Source: Zarea fungicola (lineage: Eukaryota; Ascomycota; Sordariomycetes; Hypocreales; Cordycipitaceae). From it: a stretch of DNA of 64,000 nucleotides. A program made the position numbers and the translations under genes. The stretch covers positions 50,045 to 114,044 of the forward strand of contig FWCC01000288.1 in NCBI GenBank assembly GCA_900169235.1, read 5' to 3'. The notes under the pieces are model-generated. The model searched no databases, was not told the origin of the DNA, and saw nothing but the letters and a program-made list of their open reading frames with translations. Each line of letters opens with the position of its first letter. Position 1 is the stretch's first letter. Shown piece after piece: positions 1 through 11,627 of this stretch.

Positions 1-726
1 TGGCATGTGGGCTGGTATCCGCGACTCCACGCGTAGGTACCTCGACGTTATGGCAGCCCGTCATCCCCTTTAGGTGCATATCAAACTCGGGGCTAGTCCG
101 TTTCTGGAGCCTTCCCTGGTCCACCCAAATCTCTCCTTGGCCACTTTGCATGCTTTCCTTCTAACCTGGAGCGAGCGTCACGTCCGCCCTCCCGCCTGGC
201 ACAGCGGAGGCGACAAGAAACCTTTTGCCCATTTTATTGTGCGCCGCCTCTGGCCCAAAAACCGCCAGCATGAGACCACGGCCACCAGAAAAAAAATTGC
301 TACGAAGGAGACGAGACCCCCCAGGATGAAAATCCCGCCTCACACCCAGAATCCCCCTCCCCCTTCCCATCCCATCATCACATCCCTCTCCCGCCGTCCA
401 TCAGCACATCACCAAAACCATCACCAACCCGCCTTTCTGCTGCTTGCTCCACGTAATACGCCCCTGGTCACTAAAGTATACAGAACGCACACGCACCACA
501 CCATCCCATAGCCCATCAGCACAAGCCCGCCTACGTTGAAAGGGGACAAAAAAACAAGGCAAACCACGCTGCAAATTTTGATCCACCACAAATTCTGTCC
601 TTTGCAACAAGCAAAATCCTCATCGCCGTCGTCGCTTCCCGTGTCGTCTTTTCGCGCCGTCAGACCGTAGACAGTTGACCGCGTATTTAATCCGGACGCG
701 CAGCTTTCAAATCAATTCTTCCCCCC
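1..726. other. Upstream region of ies4; no gene seen
   Basis: No convincing coding sequence. The longest open frame (74-511) is a low-complexity Pro/His/Thr string caused by C-rich DNA. The stretch just before the ies4 start is pyrimidine-rich, as expected for a fungal promoter and 5' leader. Confidence 0.6.
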
Positions 727-1629
727 ATGGCTCCACCGACCAAGACATCGGATGGCCGACGCAAGTCTGGAGGCAAGCCAACCCTCGTCGTCACCCTCAC
801 TGTTCCATCCGCCATCCTACGCGAAGCCCTCGGCCAAGACGAAGCGAAGCCAGAGTCTCCTGCTGCCGCCAGTGACCACAAGGACAGCACGAGCGACGTC
901 AAAGAGTCGCCATCCACGCCTCCGCCTGCCACTAATGGTAGCGGCGAAGCCCCATCCGACTCGAATGCTGCTACACCGGCCGGCGAAGGCACGCCTGCAC
1001 CGTCCATGATGGGACCCCCAACCGATGGAAGGAAAAAGGGCGTCAAGAGAGGAGCCCCGGCCACGGGCGAGCCCAAGATCCGTGGCAAGCCCGGGCCCAA
1101 GAAGAAACCGCGTCTGTACGTATCCTACACTGCTGTCTCCTTTCCGTCTCCCACTAACATGCCCTCCAGGGAGGACGGTACTATTGATCACGCCGCCGTT
1201 CGCGCCAATGCCGCCGCCCACAAACTCGGTCCAAAGGCAAACCAAGGTGCCATCAACGCCGGTCTTCGTGCCCTGGATCGATCGGGCAAGCCCTGTCGCA
1301 AATGGGACCGGGGCAGCTTTACACTCAAGAGCTTCACCGGCGTTGTCTGGGAGATTAGCCGCTGGACTGCACCTCCCAAGGCCAATGGCGAGGGCGACTC
1401 GGAGGACACGCCGGCCGACTCCGCCGACAGCAGCAACAAGGAAAACAAGGAAAACGGGCAAGAGGGCAATAGCGTCGCCAACCACAGCGCCTCTCACCAG
1501 AGCATTGCCAATCACAGTGTTGCCAACAGCAATGCTGGTGGTGATGTTGAGATGCAGAGCATTGCCAGCCACAATGCCTCATCGCCTGCGCCTGCGCCTG
1601 CACCGGCTCCTGTGGCAGCTGCGTCATAG
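727..1629 (+). CDS. ies4: INO80 chromatin-remodelling complex subunit Ies4
   Basis: Two-exon model 727-1115 and 1170-1629, giving 282 residues. The 54-nt intron (1116-1169) has a GTACGT donor, a CTAAC branch site at 1154-1158 and a CAG acceptor. The N-terminus has the Ies4 signature: a basic Lys/Arg stretch followed by TLVVTLTVPS (about residues 18-27). A KRGAP...RGKPGPKKKPR basic, AT-hook-like segment follows, and then a block ending in KSFTGVVWEISRW. The C-terminus is low complexity (Asn/Ser/His, then Ala-Pro repeats). In yeast, Ies4 is a non-catalytic INO80 subunit linked to the DNA-damage checkpoint. A nuclear role is inferred from family and basic content. The intron length is a multiple of three with no stop, so retention would add 18 residues without a frameshift. 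Confidence 0.85.
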   Translation: MAPPTKTSDGRRKSGGKPTLVVTLTVPSAILREALGQDEAKPESPAAASDHKDSTSDVKESPSTPPPATNGSGEAPSDSNAATPAGEGTPAPSMMGPPTDGRKKGVKRGAPATGEPKIRGKPGPKKKPRLYVSYTAVSFPSPTNMPSREDGTIDHAAVRANAAAHKLGPKANQGAINAGLRALDRSGKPCRKWDRGSFTLKSFTGVVWEISRWTAPPKANGEGDSEDTPADSADSSNKENKENGQEGNSVANHSASHQSIANHSVANSNAGGDVEMQSIASHNASSPAPAPAPAPVAAAS

Positions 1630-4268
1630 TCCCAAGGCCACGGAACTTTTGGTGTCCTGGAAGCATCCTACCATGGATTTATCCAATTGTACTGCCAACA
1701 AGGGGACCGTACTCAAGGTCATCTGCAGTAATCTGTGCTTGTTTCTTCTTTTTTTCCTTTTTTTTTTTGCTCTTTTAGTTGACGTTGAAAGAAACGGCGT
1801 CTACAACTTTGCATGGGATGGACGGTGAAAATACAGCAACTTGCTGCAACGGCGTTTTTGAATTTTATTGTAAGGGTAGAACTGTAAATATAGGGCAGCG
1901 AGTTGTGCTTTCATTGAAGAGGATGCGGGTAGAAGAGAATAATGTACCAATACACACACACAATTGGCTTGTGCCTGTCTCAGACGGAGGGATTGCATGA
2001 CGTGACAATACAATGAACTAACAGAATGTGCGCACGGGATTCAGTGCATTGCGTGTTGCTTGGGCCGTGATGGAGGCGGAGCTGGGAGGAATTGCCTCCA
2101 CTCACGGTGATGCTGGCTGCATACGCCAAGAGCAAATACGCCTCGTACAAGTAAGTTGTCAATACATTAGTCTTTCCTTTGCACGGTATTGGGGTATTCA
2201 ATAGTATTGATAACCGCTATTAGGATGATTAGCCTACTTGGCTGATTCATCTACTCCCACTCATCGCATCACTTGCGAGTCGGTTAATGAACCATTTCCG
2301 GCCGGCAACCGGTATTACTCTAGGGCAGAAACACCAGAACCCATTCAGAAACGGATAGACCACCATGTCACAGAAGCTATGCTGTTGAGAGTCGGCATGA
2401 CTTTGGCTCATGGTCTCACGCTTCCATTCCAAGCCATCTCGTGGAACAACACCCAAAGGCAAACCAATCTGGCCCGTCTCAAAAACCACTAAATGCGGGC
2501 GCAATAGTATGGCGGCACACATTCAAACTATGCCTACCCATTCACAATGTGGGACACTGGTTGCAAATGCTACGGTGAGCTGTTCACAGTCCGTCAAACG
2601 CAAGACGTTGAACGCCATGGTTACATGGCATATCTGGAATAACGAGATTTCATTCCTGCAAGCGCCGAGGGTCTCCTTGCCTTGGGCACCGCCGAAACAG
2701 CTTTTACTAGGGCTGTAAGATGAAGACCGAAATCTTGCTGTTAACAAAGACAGCAAACGAGAAAGAGTCTAATGTATTTAATAGGACTTTTGTCGGCCTG
2801 TCCGGAATTTCCTGTTTTGAATGACATCTGCCTCATTTTAAAGCAAGCAGTAGGTATCACGTCTCTGCGCTGTGCGGTCAGCCACGACAGTGAACCTGAG
2901 CTATGATAATGATATGCCAAGCATTGATACCATGCCTTTTTCCTATTTTGGAACTCGGGGAAGATCATAGAGCGGGGAGGGATTTGTCGGGACATGTCCT
3001 TTGGATTGTCAGTGGTGCTGTCATGGACTACCTCTCCAGCTGAACAGTGCTGGTCTCAATGAATCCATTGGACACCTCTTGGAAGGCGAGAAAATAATTC
3101 ATGCATATATATATATATATATAAACATATACATGCAACTATTGGTAAACCTGGGGCAGCTGAAGCATATGCCTCTTAGCCGTTGCTTACTAACACGACG
3201 ACTCAGTGTTCTGATGTGTCGGCTGCATGAAACAAGGGTTGTAGCACTAAACTTATGCATGCTACTTGGTATTGTCCAGTGTCCACAGAATTGACAGCCT
3301 TGCCCAAAGCTCTGGCCAGGGTGGGTAAAAAATAGCTTGTACACGTACCAGATGCAAGCTTGCTACCCCGATTATGACGATGAAATCTCCAAGGTTAAAT
3401 CGATTCGGCGCGGGATTCACGTTGCAATGGATGCTCAAGTCCGTACATGCTTGGTGCAAGGTGGCGGTGGGCGGTGGACAGTACGGTGGAGTGCCCTGTA
3501 AATGTCTTCCCCCGCGTCATTGGGGTGGCTCGTTGCGGGTGCATGCGCAGGCACGGCCTACAGGGGACAAGGTGGCTGGGTGGCTGCCCAGATAGCGCCA
3601 GAATGCGGTTCTTAGCTGGTCCAGTGACTGCTGCCACCAGCGACGGGACACGCATACTTTGAGGTACCTACATCGAGTTGTGGACTGTTAGGTGGGCGAC
3701 TGCAATTGGATTCCGACATTCTCGCGCCTTCCGATATGTCAATTTTAATCTGTAATCGAGAATTCCCTCAAGACTGGTTTTCTGCTGTCAGATTGCCTTT
3801 TAATTCTTCAAAAAAACTTGCTCGACCTTGCTTCTTCTGGAACTCGTCGCTCTGTTTAGGCTAATGATAAGCAGCCAACCTTGTACCTAACAAGTACACT
3901 CCCCCAGCCTAACCGCCACCACACCCTGTGTACTGAACATCCCAAGTCTCACCCATCCATCTCCAACCTACAGCTCCAACTTTGACATTGTCCCGCTTCC
4001 TGCCTGTTCCGAGGCCATCGTTAGCAGCCAGACTTGTTTGAAATTGCCTCGTTGATCTTGTTTACTTTTCTTACTCCTTGACGCGCTACAACTGTCACCT
4101 TGCCCATGGCCATCGTGCCGTAGCGGTCCCATTGCATCATCCACCGATAGACCTCGCCGATTCACCCGCGACCCATCACGTCCCGGCTCCCTGGTTTGCA
4201 ACTTCATCACAGCCAAGCAAGCGTACGACCCTCTGTCCATCGCCCTTGTCCTCCGACCCTCTCATCTC
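1630..4268. other. Gene-poor gap including the gid1 upstream region
   Basis: Only short, unsupported open frames occur here. A T-rich tract at about 1744-1768 lies in the probable 3' region of ies4. An (AT)n run sits near 3105-3123. The last 500 bases before gid1 are C/T-rich, consistent with promoter and 5' leader. Confidence 0.55.
3105..3123. repeat. (AT)n microsatellite
   Basis: About nine AT dinucleotides in a row, in the gene-poor gap upstream of gid1. Confidence 0.85.
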
Positions 4269-6550
4269 ATGTCTGGCGCTGGACAGCATCGCTCACCTGG
4301 TGCAATAGACCCCCGCGTGACCCCATCGAGACCATTGCCGTCCTTTGCAGATCCCGCTGCCACTGATAACCGAGACAACGAGTACAACTTCTACACGCAT
4401 CCGTCCCGCACCTCGATTCTCGACCAGCACGGCAACCTGACCATCGACCCAACAGCCTTTCTCGTCTGCTCCGGGCGAGCTACCCCGACCATGGACGACC
4501 TCGCCGCCAGCGAGGGCTCTGCCTCCATGTGGCGCCCCAACAGCACCCTCCCGCCGTACTCTAGAGTCTTTGACTTTTTTGGCAATCAGGATGCCGACGA
4601 CATGTCGGAAGACGGCGAGGACCGCTTCTTCGTGCCCTCGTACCTGGAGTCGTCGACGTACATGCAAAAGCTCCGCGAGGCACACAGAACCCACATACAG
4701 GCGCGGCGGGAGCAAAAACGAAACGGCATCATGTCCTCTGACAATGGTTTCTCGTCAGACTACCTGCCGGCGGGATCGCACAGAGGCCTCTCACATAGCG
4801 TGGTGGAGCGCTCCTCCGCACTCGCCTCCGAGGACCACGACTCCCTCTCTCCGCTGCCGCATCGCTGGAACAAGGGCGACATGAGCGGCGGCCTGGAGCT
4901 GCACGACGACGGGCTAGGGGTCAAGTATGTTGAAATCAAGGGGCATCTGGACAGAGAACACGAAGCGTGCGGTATTCGTGCCGATTACCACATGCCCCCA
5001 CAGTGTGGTATATACTATTTCGAAGTTAATATCCTAGCTGCCAGGCGAGACGAGTAAGTTTGTTTTTATATCTTTGGTTGTAGTGATGCTAATGTGATAG
5101 GACCTATATTGCTATTGGCTTCTCCAGCAAAGCCTCTTCCACAGCGAGACCTGTAGGCTGGGAGCCCGAGTCTTTTGGCTACCATGCCGACGATGGCCGG
5201 TGTTTTTCTGGGCAAAATATCGGGCGGCCGTTTGGTCCGACATATTCTGCCGGAGACATTATTGGCTGTGGTTTAAATTTTCGCGACAAGACGGCGTTTT
5301 ATACCAAAAACGGTGTCCATATCGGTGCGTCCTTTACTCCCAGGACCCGGCCACTACTAACAGTTGACAGGTGTTGCTTTCCAAGATGTTGCAAAGGGCA
5401 GATTGTACCCATCTGTCAGTTTAAAAAAGGCCGGCGAGCATGTCTTGGTCAATTTCGGCTCAACTCCTTTCGTGTACAATATCAACGAAATGATGCATGT
5501 ACGTTGACCCTTTGTGCGGAACTGGTTATAGCCGTCTAACTTGCAGCCAGGAACAATGTGACAAGATTCAAAGAGACATTGACGCGGCGGACACGTCGAA
5601 ACTCGAACCCGGGCTTTGCGAGACGGACTTTATTCAAGCGCTGGTTATGCAGTTTCTGCAACACGACGGTTATGTCGAGACAGCGCGCGCCTTTGCGGAA
5701 GATTTGAGGCTACAAAATGAAGCGCTGAGTTCGAATACGGGTCCGAAAGTGAGTAGTATCAACATTCGAGACGACGAAGACGCGAATAATAGACAACGTA
5801 AGTGGCAATCCCGCTGGTGCCGGACATGGGCCGAGCAGCTAATAGCCCAAAGGCATTCGACGAGCGATTCTAGAGGGCGATGTCGACCGTGCTCTCAAGT
5901 ACACCAACGCATACTATCCACAGGTATTACACGAGCACGAGCCCGTCTACTTTAAGCTGCGGTGCCGCAAGTTTATCGAAATGGTCCGCAAGGCAGCTCA
6001 ACTCAACATGCTCGCGGAGGCGGCCCAAAATGGCCACGGCGCCCAGGAAGACATGGATATGGATGCGAATGGCGACGGCTACGAGTGGGAGGATGCACCG
6101 GCGGCCCAGAGCGAGGACCAAGTGCTCAACCTAGAACGGGACATGCTCGAGTACGGGCAGGCGCTGCAGGCCGAGTACGCCGAGGACTCGCGCAAGGAAG
6201 TGGGCAAGGCGCTGGACGAGATATGGTCTCTGATTGCGTACCGCAACCCGCTCAAGGAGCCTCAAGTCAGCCACCTTTTGCACCGCAAGGGACGAGTCAT
6301 TGTAGCAGAGGAGCTCAACTCTGCGATTTTATGTATGTATTCCCGCAACTCTGTTTCCTCTTGGCCAAAACTAGAGAAACTGGTACTAACAATCGCAGCA
6401 TCGCTCGGCAAGTCGTCACGGGCCGCGCTGGAAAACGTGTACGCGCAGACGAGTGTCTTGCTGGATGACCTGCGGCAGGACGGCGGCGACGGGGCGTTTA
6501 CCTCCCTGGGGGATGTAATAGGCAAGATTCAGACAGAACAGGACGTCTAG
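4269..6550 (+). CDS. gid1: GID ubiquitin-ligase subunit Gid1/Vid30 (RanBPM-like: SPRY, LisH, CTLH, CRA)
   Basis: Six exons: 4269-5053, 5101-5324, 5371-5498, 5551-5797, 5853-6332, 6399-6550; 671 residues. All introns are GT-AG, several with CTAAT/CTAAC branch sites. The N-terminal 200 residues are disordered. A SPRY domain follows (about 220-390), containing GIYYFEVNIL, IAIGFS and a YTKNGVHIGVAF stretch. A LisH motif lies around 400-430 (ALVMQFLQHDGYVETA). A CTLH segment starts near 462 (ILEGDVDRALKYTNAYYP), followed by a CRA region to the end. Gid1/Vid30 is the scaffold and substrate-receptor-binding subunit of the GID/CTLH E3 ligase, which degrades gluconeogenic enzymes in yeast. The third intron could use the AG at 5546 or 5550; only 5550 keeps the frame open. 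Confidence 0.9.
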
Positions 6551-6687
6551 GTGACTGACTGTTGCCGTGATGAGAATCACTTGCCGCGGACAGTAGGGCT
6601 CATGACGCAGCCCGTCCATGGATGACCATGATGGTGTTTGGGCGTTTACATGACTGGGCTTTTCTTTTCCTTCTTTCCTTTTCTTTC

Positions 6688-6803
6688 CTCGTTGCGCTCG
6701 ACGTGGATTTTCTTTCATCGCTGCGCTCGAAGTGGATGATAAAATCACCAGCGATTTCTTTCCTCGCTGCGCTCGACGTGGGTTATAAATCACCAGCGAT
6801 TTA
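6688..6803. repeat. Short direct repeats with imperfect hairpin core (CCTCGCTNCGCTCG)
   Basis: Three near copies of a 20-bp unit start at 6688, 6715 and 6762, interleaved with two copies of a 16-bp unit (AAATCACCAGCGATTT). The core CGCTNCGCTCG is close to self-complementary, so a transcript would form a small hairpin. Related cores occur at about 9400 and inside an intron at about 13910. Confidence 0.75.
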
Positions 6804-7080
6804 TGTCGTTTCCAATGCTTTTTTTCTTAATTTTATTACACGGTTGAATGAAATTTGAAATGAAGGCTCATTCATAGGCTTTGGGTAGGCCATTTTCTTG
6901 CAGCACAATGCAAATCTGTTTATCGTTGGGAGTATCACTCTGCGAGGTGTCGTTTTCTGCATATCAGGTTCACTATGGACGGTTACTTGTCTATTATTCA
7001 AACTCTACTCGCAGTATACTTTAACCAAAGCTTTAATGTATCAAGTTGGTATATTGAACTCTTTTCTATCCCTGCAATGT

Positions 7081-7160
7081 GATGGTATGGTACAAATAGG
7101 TGATGGTATGGTACAATAGGTGATGGTACTGGTACAAATATGTGACGGTACTGGTACAAA
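7081..7160. repeat. Tandem repeat of about 21 bp, roughly four copies
   Basis: Units of the form GATGGTATGGTACAAATAGGT recur four times with drift (TACTGGTACAAAT variants). The tract lies just beyond the 3' end of the minus-strand sam35 gene. Confidence 0.8.
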
Positions 7161-7217
7161 ATTGATAGTACAATGGTCCTCAATACTCATACACGCTGTT
7201 CTTTTACGCTCTTTGCT

Positions 7218-8311
7218 TCAAGGAAGCTTCCAATAACGGGCGTACAATCTTTCAGCATGCCTCACCAAATTGTCAAACTTTTGCAACCTCGTCGCCAGTT
7301 CATCCCCACTGTCCTCACACCATGCCAGCCCGCCTTGGCCCGGGAGAAGAAGATGGGTATACGCAAAGACTTCTGCATCCAGCACGCCGGGCCCGGCCGC
7401 ACCCCCAAACCAGGAGTGATGCTCCTCATCGCTGGTGCTGTTGCCGCTGCTGCGGCTTTGGTGATTTAGCAGCTGCGAGAGGGCGGCAAAGGCAGCCTCA
7501 GCGTCGTCGAAGAGCTGCACGACGTCCATGGCGGTGCGACGGGTTGCCTTGAGAATCTCCGTCGTAGCGGCGGCGCGGAGGGCAGAGCGCTGGGTTGGGT
7601 GCAACAGGGAGGACGGGGAGAGGTAGAGGGTTGCGAGGAGGGTGTCGTTGGCGGGGTTGATGTATAAAGCGTGAAGCTACAAATAGAAAATCAGCAAAGA
7701 ATTTTATTACTAAAAATGGATTGTTTGCATCAGGAGAGGAGGCCACGGAATTTAGGGAGAGCCTTACCCAAGCTGGTCGGATGCTATTCGCCATCAACGC
7801 CTGGTAGGCATCTATCCGCGGCGAGGGGTCGTCGAGGTTGGCATGGGGCGCGTGTTGGCGGGCATACCGCGCAATCTTTTCGCCCGTCAACGGGACTGTC
7901 GTCGCGGCTGTCGAGGGTAAAAGGAGAAAGGGCAGTGTGCCAGACGGGGAGGCGTGGTTGGAGGAGGGCACGAGGACGACGTCAATGTTGGCGATTCGGA
8001 GGATTGTCTTCAAAACAAGGCAAAGCAAATCATTAGCTTTATGCACTTGGGGTGGAATGGGTTAAAATTACCTGCCACTTTAGACATGACGGGTTATAGC
8101 TCGCCAGACCACGCTCTGCATCCTGTGCATGCGCAAAGACGTAGAGACGGGGAAGCGTGACAGCGGTGGCGTCGTCGGTGACGCTGGTGTCGGGAGAGCG
8201 CGCCGGGAGGGCTTCGGCGGGGTGGACGGCGAGGGGGAAGGACTTGAAGAGGGTGCGTATGGATGCGGGGGCGGAAAAGAGCCCGGATGAGGGCGAGGAT
8301 GTTGTGGCCAT
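7218..8311 (-). CDS. sam35: Mitochondrial SAM/TOB complex subunit Sam35/Tob38 (metaxin-like)
   Basis: Three exons on the minus strand: 8311-8072, 8007-7768, 7676-7218; 312 residues. Introns 8071-8008 (GTAATT donor, GCTAAT branch site) and 7767-7677 are phase 0. The protein begins with a short hydrophobic lead (GLFSAPASIRTLFKSFPL). It then has LYVFAHAQD, SYNPSCLKWQ and SSNHASPSGTLPFLL, the thioredoxin/GST-like N-terminal pattern of fungal Tob38/Sam35 and metaxins, and a helical C-terminal half. Sam35 recognises the beta-signal of outer-membrane beta-barrel proteins and helps Sam50 insert them. No transmembrane helix is evident, as expected for a peripheral outer-membrane subunit. An in-frame upstream Met at 8362 would add 17 residues. 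A Sam37-type metaxin is the alternative. Confidence 0.75.
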
Positions 8312-8883
8312 TGCGTATTGCTGTGATGGATGGGATGGTACGGATTTGGCGGTAGAATGCAACTTTTTGGGTGACGTTTTGAGCGGTGAGTGGGTCCTTG
8401 ATGCGGCGTGTAAGTGAATGACATTACTCTGCAGAGAATATCAAGGCAGAGAATTCAAGCACCAGACTATTACCAGACTATTACCAGACTATTAGCACTA
8501 GACTAGGAGTATGATATTAGTAGACGTCGAAGCGAGGAAAAAAAGAAGAATTAGGCAATGGGATATAATTTCCAGTGCACACGGAGCAGGAAGAAACAAG
8601 AAGCTATCTCGGGATGGTTTTAAAGTATGTGGCGTGAGCCAATGTCACTTAAAACGACGGTTTTAAAATAGTCTCTATTATCAATGTCTGTATAAAGATT
8701 GTGCTCTGATAACTCGGTCGCTTGTCGAGTAACGAGAAGGCTGCGTAGCGAAGGACTAGGACGACTATGTAGTACGTGCTCTATAATATAAATAGCAAGC
8801 AAATGTTTGAAAATAAAACAATTGAGTAAGAATAATTAAAGAATAATTAAAAGCAACAAGCTCCTCTTCCACCAATACTCACC
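8312..8883. other. Upstream of sam35; no gene seen
   Basis: AT-rich intergenic DNA with a small tandem repeat at 8461-8494 (three copies of ACCAGACTATT). No supported coding sequence. Confidence 0.6.
8461..8494. repeat. 12-bp tandem repeat, three copies
   Basis: ACCAGACTATT plus a spacer base is repeated three times in a row. Confidence 0.85.
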
Positions 8884-8889
8884 ATGTCC

Positions 8890-9320
8890 CACCGAGTTCA
8901 ACAGCTACAATGCCTTTTTCGTACCGGCTTCTCACCACCATGCTCTCCTCTCCAAGGCCGAGTCGTCCCTCTGGCGCCGCAGCTCCTGGCGGCACGCACG
9001 CATCCAACTATGCTGCCGCTGTCTTCGCAATGCGGCATCATGGCGGCGACGATTGACAAGCTCGTCTCGAGGGTCTGCAACACGCCTGCCCAAAACTGGG
9101 CTACCATGATGTGTCGCTAACAACATACGTCTCCATCAAAGGGCGGTTGACATGTGCGCAGGCGTGCTCAAGAATGCAGATAAAGAGACGGTGATGGAGA
9201 GGGTTGCTCATGGTGCCGTCTTGCTGCCGACGGGCACGGGGGAGGAGACGGAGGCAGTGCCGGTGAATGTGTTTGTGAGTTCGTTTAGCATGTCGTACTT
9301 GTATTTTCATTTGGTGACGG
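8890..9320 (+). pseudogene. Broken coding relic of unknown family
   Basis: No single frame is open, but consecutive pieces in different frames look protein-like. The segment FNSYNAFFVPASHHHALLSK (from about 8902) is in one frame. NYAAAVFAMRHHGGDD (about 9006-9053) is in another and ends at a stop. LEGLQHACPKLGYHDV continues that frame. After a further shift comes GVLKNADKETVMERVAHGAV and an acidic GTGEETEAVPVNVF tail that meets a GTGAGT donor-like site. This pattern suggests a gene carrying at least one stop and two frameshifts. I do not recognise the family. Sequencing errors could mimic this. Confidence 0.35.
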
Positions 9321-10748
9321 CGTATAATATTCTAGGGTGTGGAATTGGGCAAGGGGGATTATATGGCGGTGTTTAATAAGACTTTGGACGGGAGCTTTTC
9401 CTCGCTTCGCTCTGTAGCAATGGGGAATTGAATAGCCCTCCTTTGACTGACACGGACAGAACCCGAGATCGCCGTTGGGGATGTGCACTGGGCATAACAC
9501 AGTCAGACATGGTGGACGGTAATACAAAGTAACGTTGATGTTATTATTTAATTTAATAATGGAATAATGGAATAATTTCATGTGTTTTTTTTGCAAAAGC
9601 GTAAAGAGGCGTCCAGGCAAGCCACCACATGCAAGATCCATTGCTGCAAGATTGCCCTCTGCGGGTGCCAGGGCAGCGCAACGTAACGCCGGGGAGCAAA
9701 GCCACGCCAGAAACCCCGATTTATGCCCCGGATTCCGTACGGTTGCAGGGTCCTTGACCAGGTTGTCACCATCCTGCCGAGGCTGTATTGCAGTCGGCCT
9801 GTGGAGACGGCCTTAAAAATCGGCTCAGCGTGTCGAGATTTGTCCTTATGAATCCTCGTTTAATTAATTAGGCGTCGAATCAGCTACGGCAACCGAGGTT
9901 TATAGTCCAGTGCAACCAACAGTTCAATCAACTCCCCGCACAAGAGGCCGTCATCCCCCCCGCTCTCCATTTAGTGCAACTAGTTGCTGTAGCTCAGAGA
10001 AATCATTTCATGCGCTGACGAATTGCACTCGCCGTTAAAGGCAGACTGAACCAGGCCATTTTGCACGTTAGGAGCATGGATAGCAGAGATGACACTCAAC
10101 AGTAACCAAGCCAGCCAGCCACCAGCGGACTACTCTCGGCGTTATTCATCACCGGCGCGGCAAACTAAACTCTCGTCTGCCACGGCGGAACTTTCTGCCC
10201 TGTGTTGGTGGTTGGCTTTGGCCACTTCCGACGACGTGCATATTTTTCATCTACAGCCGATCGCCTAGTCCTGGTCCTAGCCCCCCATCTTCCCCTCTTC
10301 ATCACACGACATCAACATCCTCTCGTCCTTTCCACTTGTTCCAAATTAATTCCTTCCTCTGCCAAAGGAAATGGGTTCGAGAGAATAATATACACATCAT
10401 CTGCCGCCGTTGTCGCTGCTCTTACACATTCGTCACTGCTGTGCTGCATCCGGCCCAACTCCCCGTAACCTCACCAAAACGTCTTGCGACACACCCACAA
10501 GTCTACTCGTTGATTTCGCTGCCCTTTCACACACACCTCGAATTTATAAAAAACGCCATCATTCCGTTTCTCCATCTTTAAAAAGGGTAATTGACTGCCG
10601 TCTTGTCCGCACGCACCACCCTCGTCTTCTTCCACCCCACACTTCAGCGGGGAAACCAAATTCTCGACACCAAAGCCATCGTCACCAAACACTGCACCAA
10701 AATTGCAGACTACTTCCAAACTCTTTCGACTACAAAATTACACACAGT
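9321..10748. other. Gene-poor region and long leader of the next gene
   Basis: No supported gene. One CCTCGCTTCGCTC motif lies at about 9400. The stretch 10200-10748 is C/T-rich and probably includes the promoter and 5' leader of the small protein gene at 10749. Confidence 0.5.
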
Positions 10749-10964
10749 ATGAACAGTTCATCGGCATCCCAATCCTCCTCCACCATGCCCTCGTCGGTCC
10801 GCACCTCGCCCAACCAGCTGGCCACGGCCCCCGCCCCGCCGCCCTCCGAGATGAAGACGCCCTCGACCGACGCCTTTCTCAAGGACTTTACCCTTGTCGC
10901 CGAGGCGGCCAAGCGCGCTCAAGTCGCCGTCATGGTCCGAGACTTTGAAAACTGCGGACTCTAA
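10749..10964 (+). CDS. Small uncharacterised protein, 71 residues
   Basis: Single-exon frame. The Ser/Pro-rich first half is probably disordered. The second half is a compact amphipathic segment, DAFLKDFTLVAEAAKRAQVA (about residues 40-59), followed by VMVRDFENCGL at the C-terminus. The long C/T-rich leader and the structured C-terminal helix favour a real gene over chance. The open frame continues upstream to 10410, but that part reads as leader (His/Pro/Arg-rich). No signal peptide or membrane segment is seen. Function unknown. Confidence 0.55.
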   Translation: MNSSSASQSSSTMPSSVRTSPNQLATAPAPPPSEMKTPSTDAFLKDFTLVAEAAKRAQVAVMVRDFENCGL

Positions 10965-11627
10965 AATTTATCCGTCTCGAGGATCAACAGTGTCTCACCT
11001 TGACAATGGATATAATGTCAGACCCAACATGTCGCACAATTTCCTTTACATGCTTCAACGGGCAGGTTCAGTGCGAAACTGTTTTAAAACACACACGAAC
11101 CCACGACACGGCAATTTATACACGATCCCACCAAAAGCAAGACATGGCCATTTGGTCAACAGGTTTTCGGTGTTTTGAGCTCGACGGCTTTTTCCGCCTC
11201 TTCTCTTACAAAACCATACACTGGGATGGCAGAGATTGTTTGCGGACAACAACTTTTCTTTTTTTTCCCTTCCCTTTCCTTTAAAGATCTCGCATCGCTT
11301 CTGGCGCAGACTGAGTGGTGTTTTGCTGTTTCATAATTTGGTTGGATGATATTTTGGTGGACTCGGGCACGCACCAACCTCTAGATCAACCTGGCTGGCC
11401 CAACTAGATTTATGTTTGTTTTCGGGCTGTTTCCTTGATTTTACTACCTCGTTACTGCCTTTGTATTTAGATAGCATAGCCGGTATACCCTTAGTAGACG
11501 GATGGACGGATATGGATGATGTAGTGATATGCCAATGGCAATTTAAATTACACTTTACGCAGCACCACATCTTCTATTTAATATGCACAAGAAAAGTCTT
11601 ATTATACAAATTTCAGTCTAGATTCCC
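10965..11627. other. Convergent intergenic region
   Basis: 3' regions of the 71-residue gene and of the dehydrogenase gene. T-rich tracts occur; no coding sequence seen. Confidence 0.6.

Larger units (their letters stand above)
6551..7217. other. Convergent 3' region between gid1 and sam35, repeat-bearing
   Basis: No gene. Three copies of a short motif of the type CCTCGCTGCGCTCGACGTGG occur at about 6688, 6715 and 6762, with two copies of AAATCACCAGCGATTT at about 6742 and 6787. A short tandem repeat lies at 7081-7160. Confidence 0.7.

Noticed and set aside
74..511. 145-residue open frame at the window start
   Set aside because: Pro/His/Thr low-complexity in the ies4 promoter; no domain and no splice logic.
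1025..1828. 267-residue plus-strand frame overlapping ies4
   Set aside because: Shifted-frame Arg/Pro/Thr shadow of ies4 that runs into the poly-T 3' region.
9976..10055. TGTAGCTCAGAG as a tRNA D-arm
   Set aside because: No anticodon stem or T arm follows.
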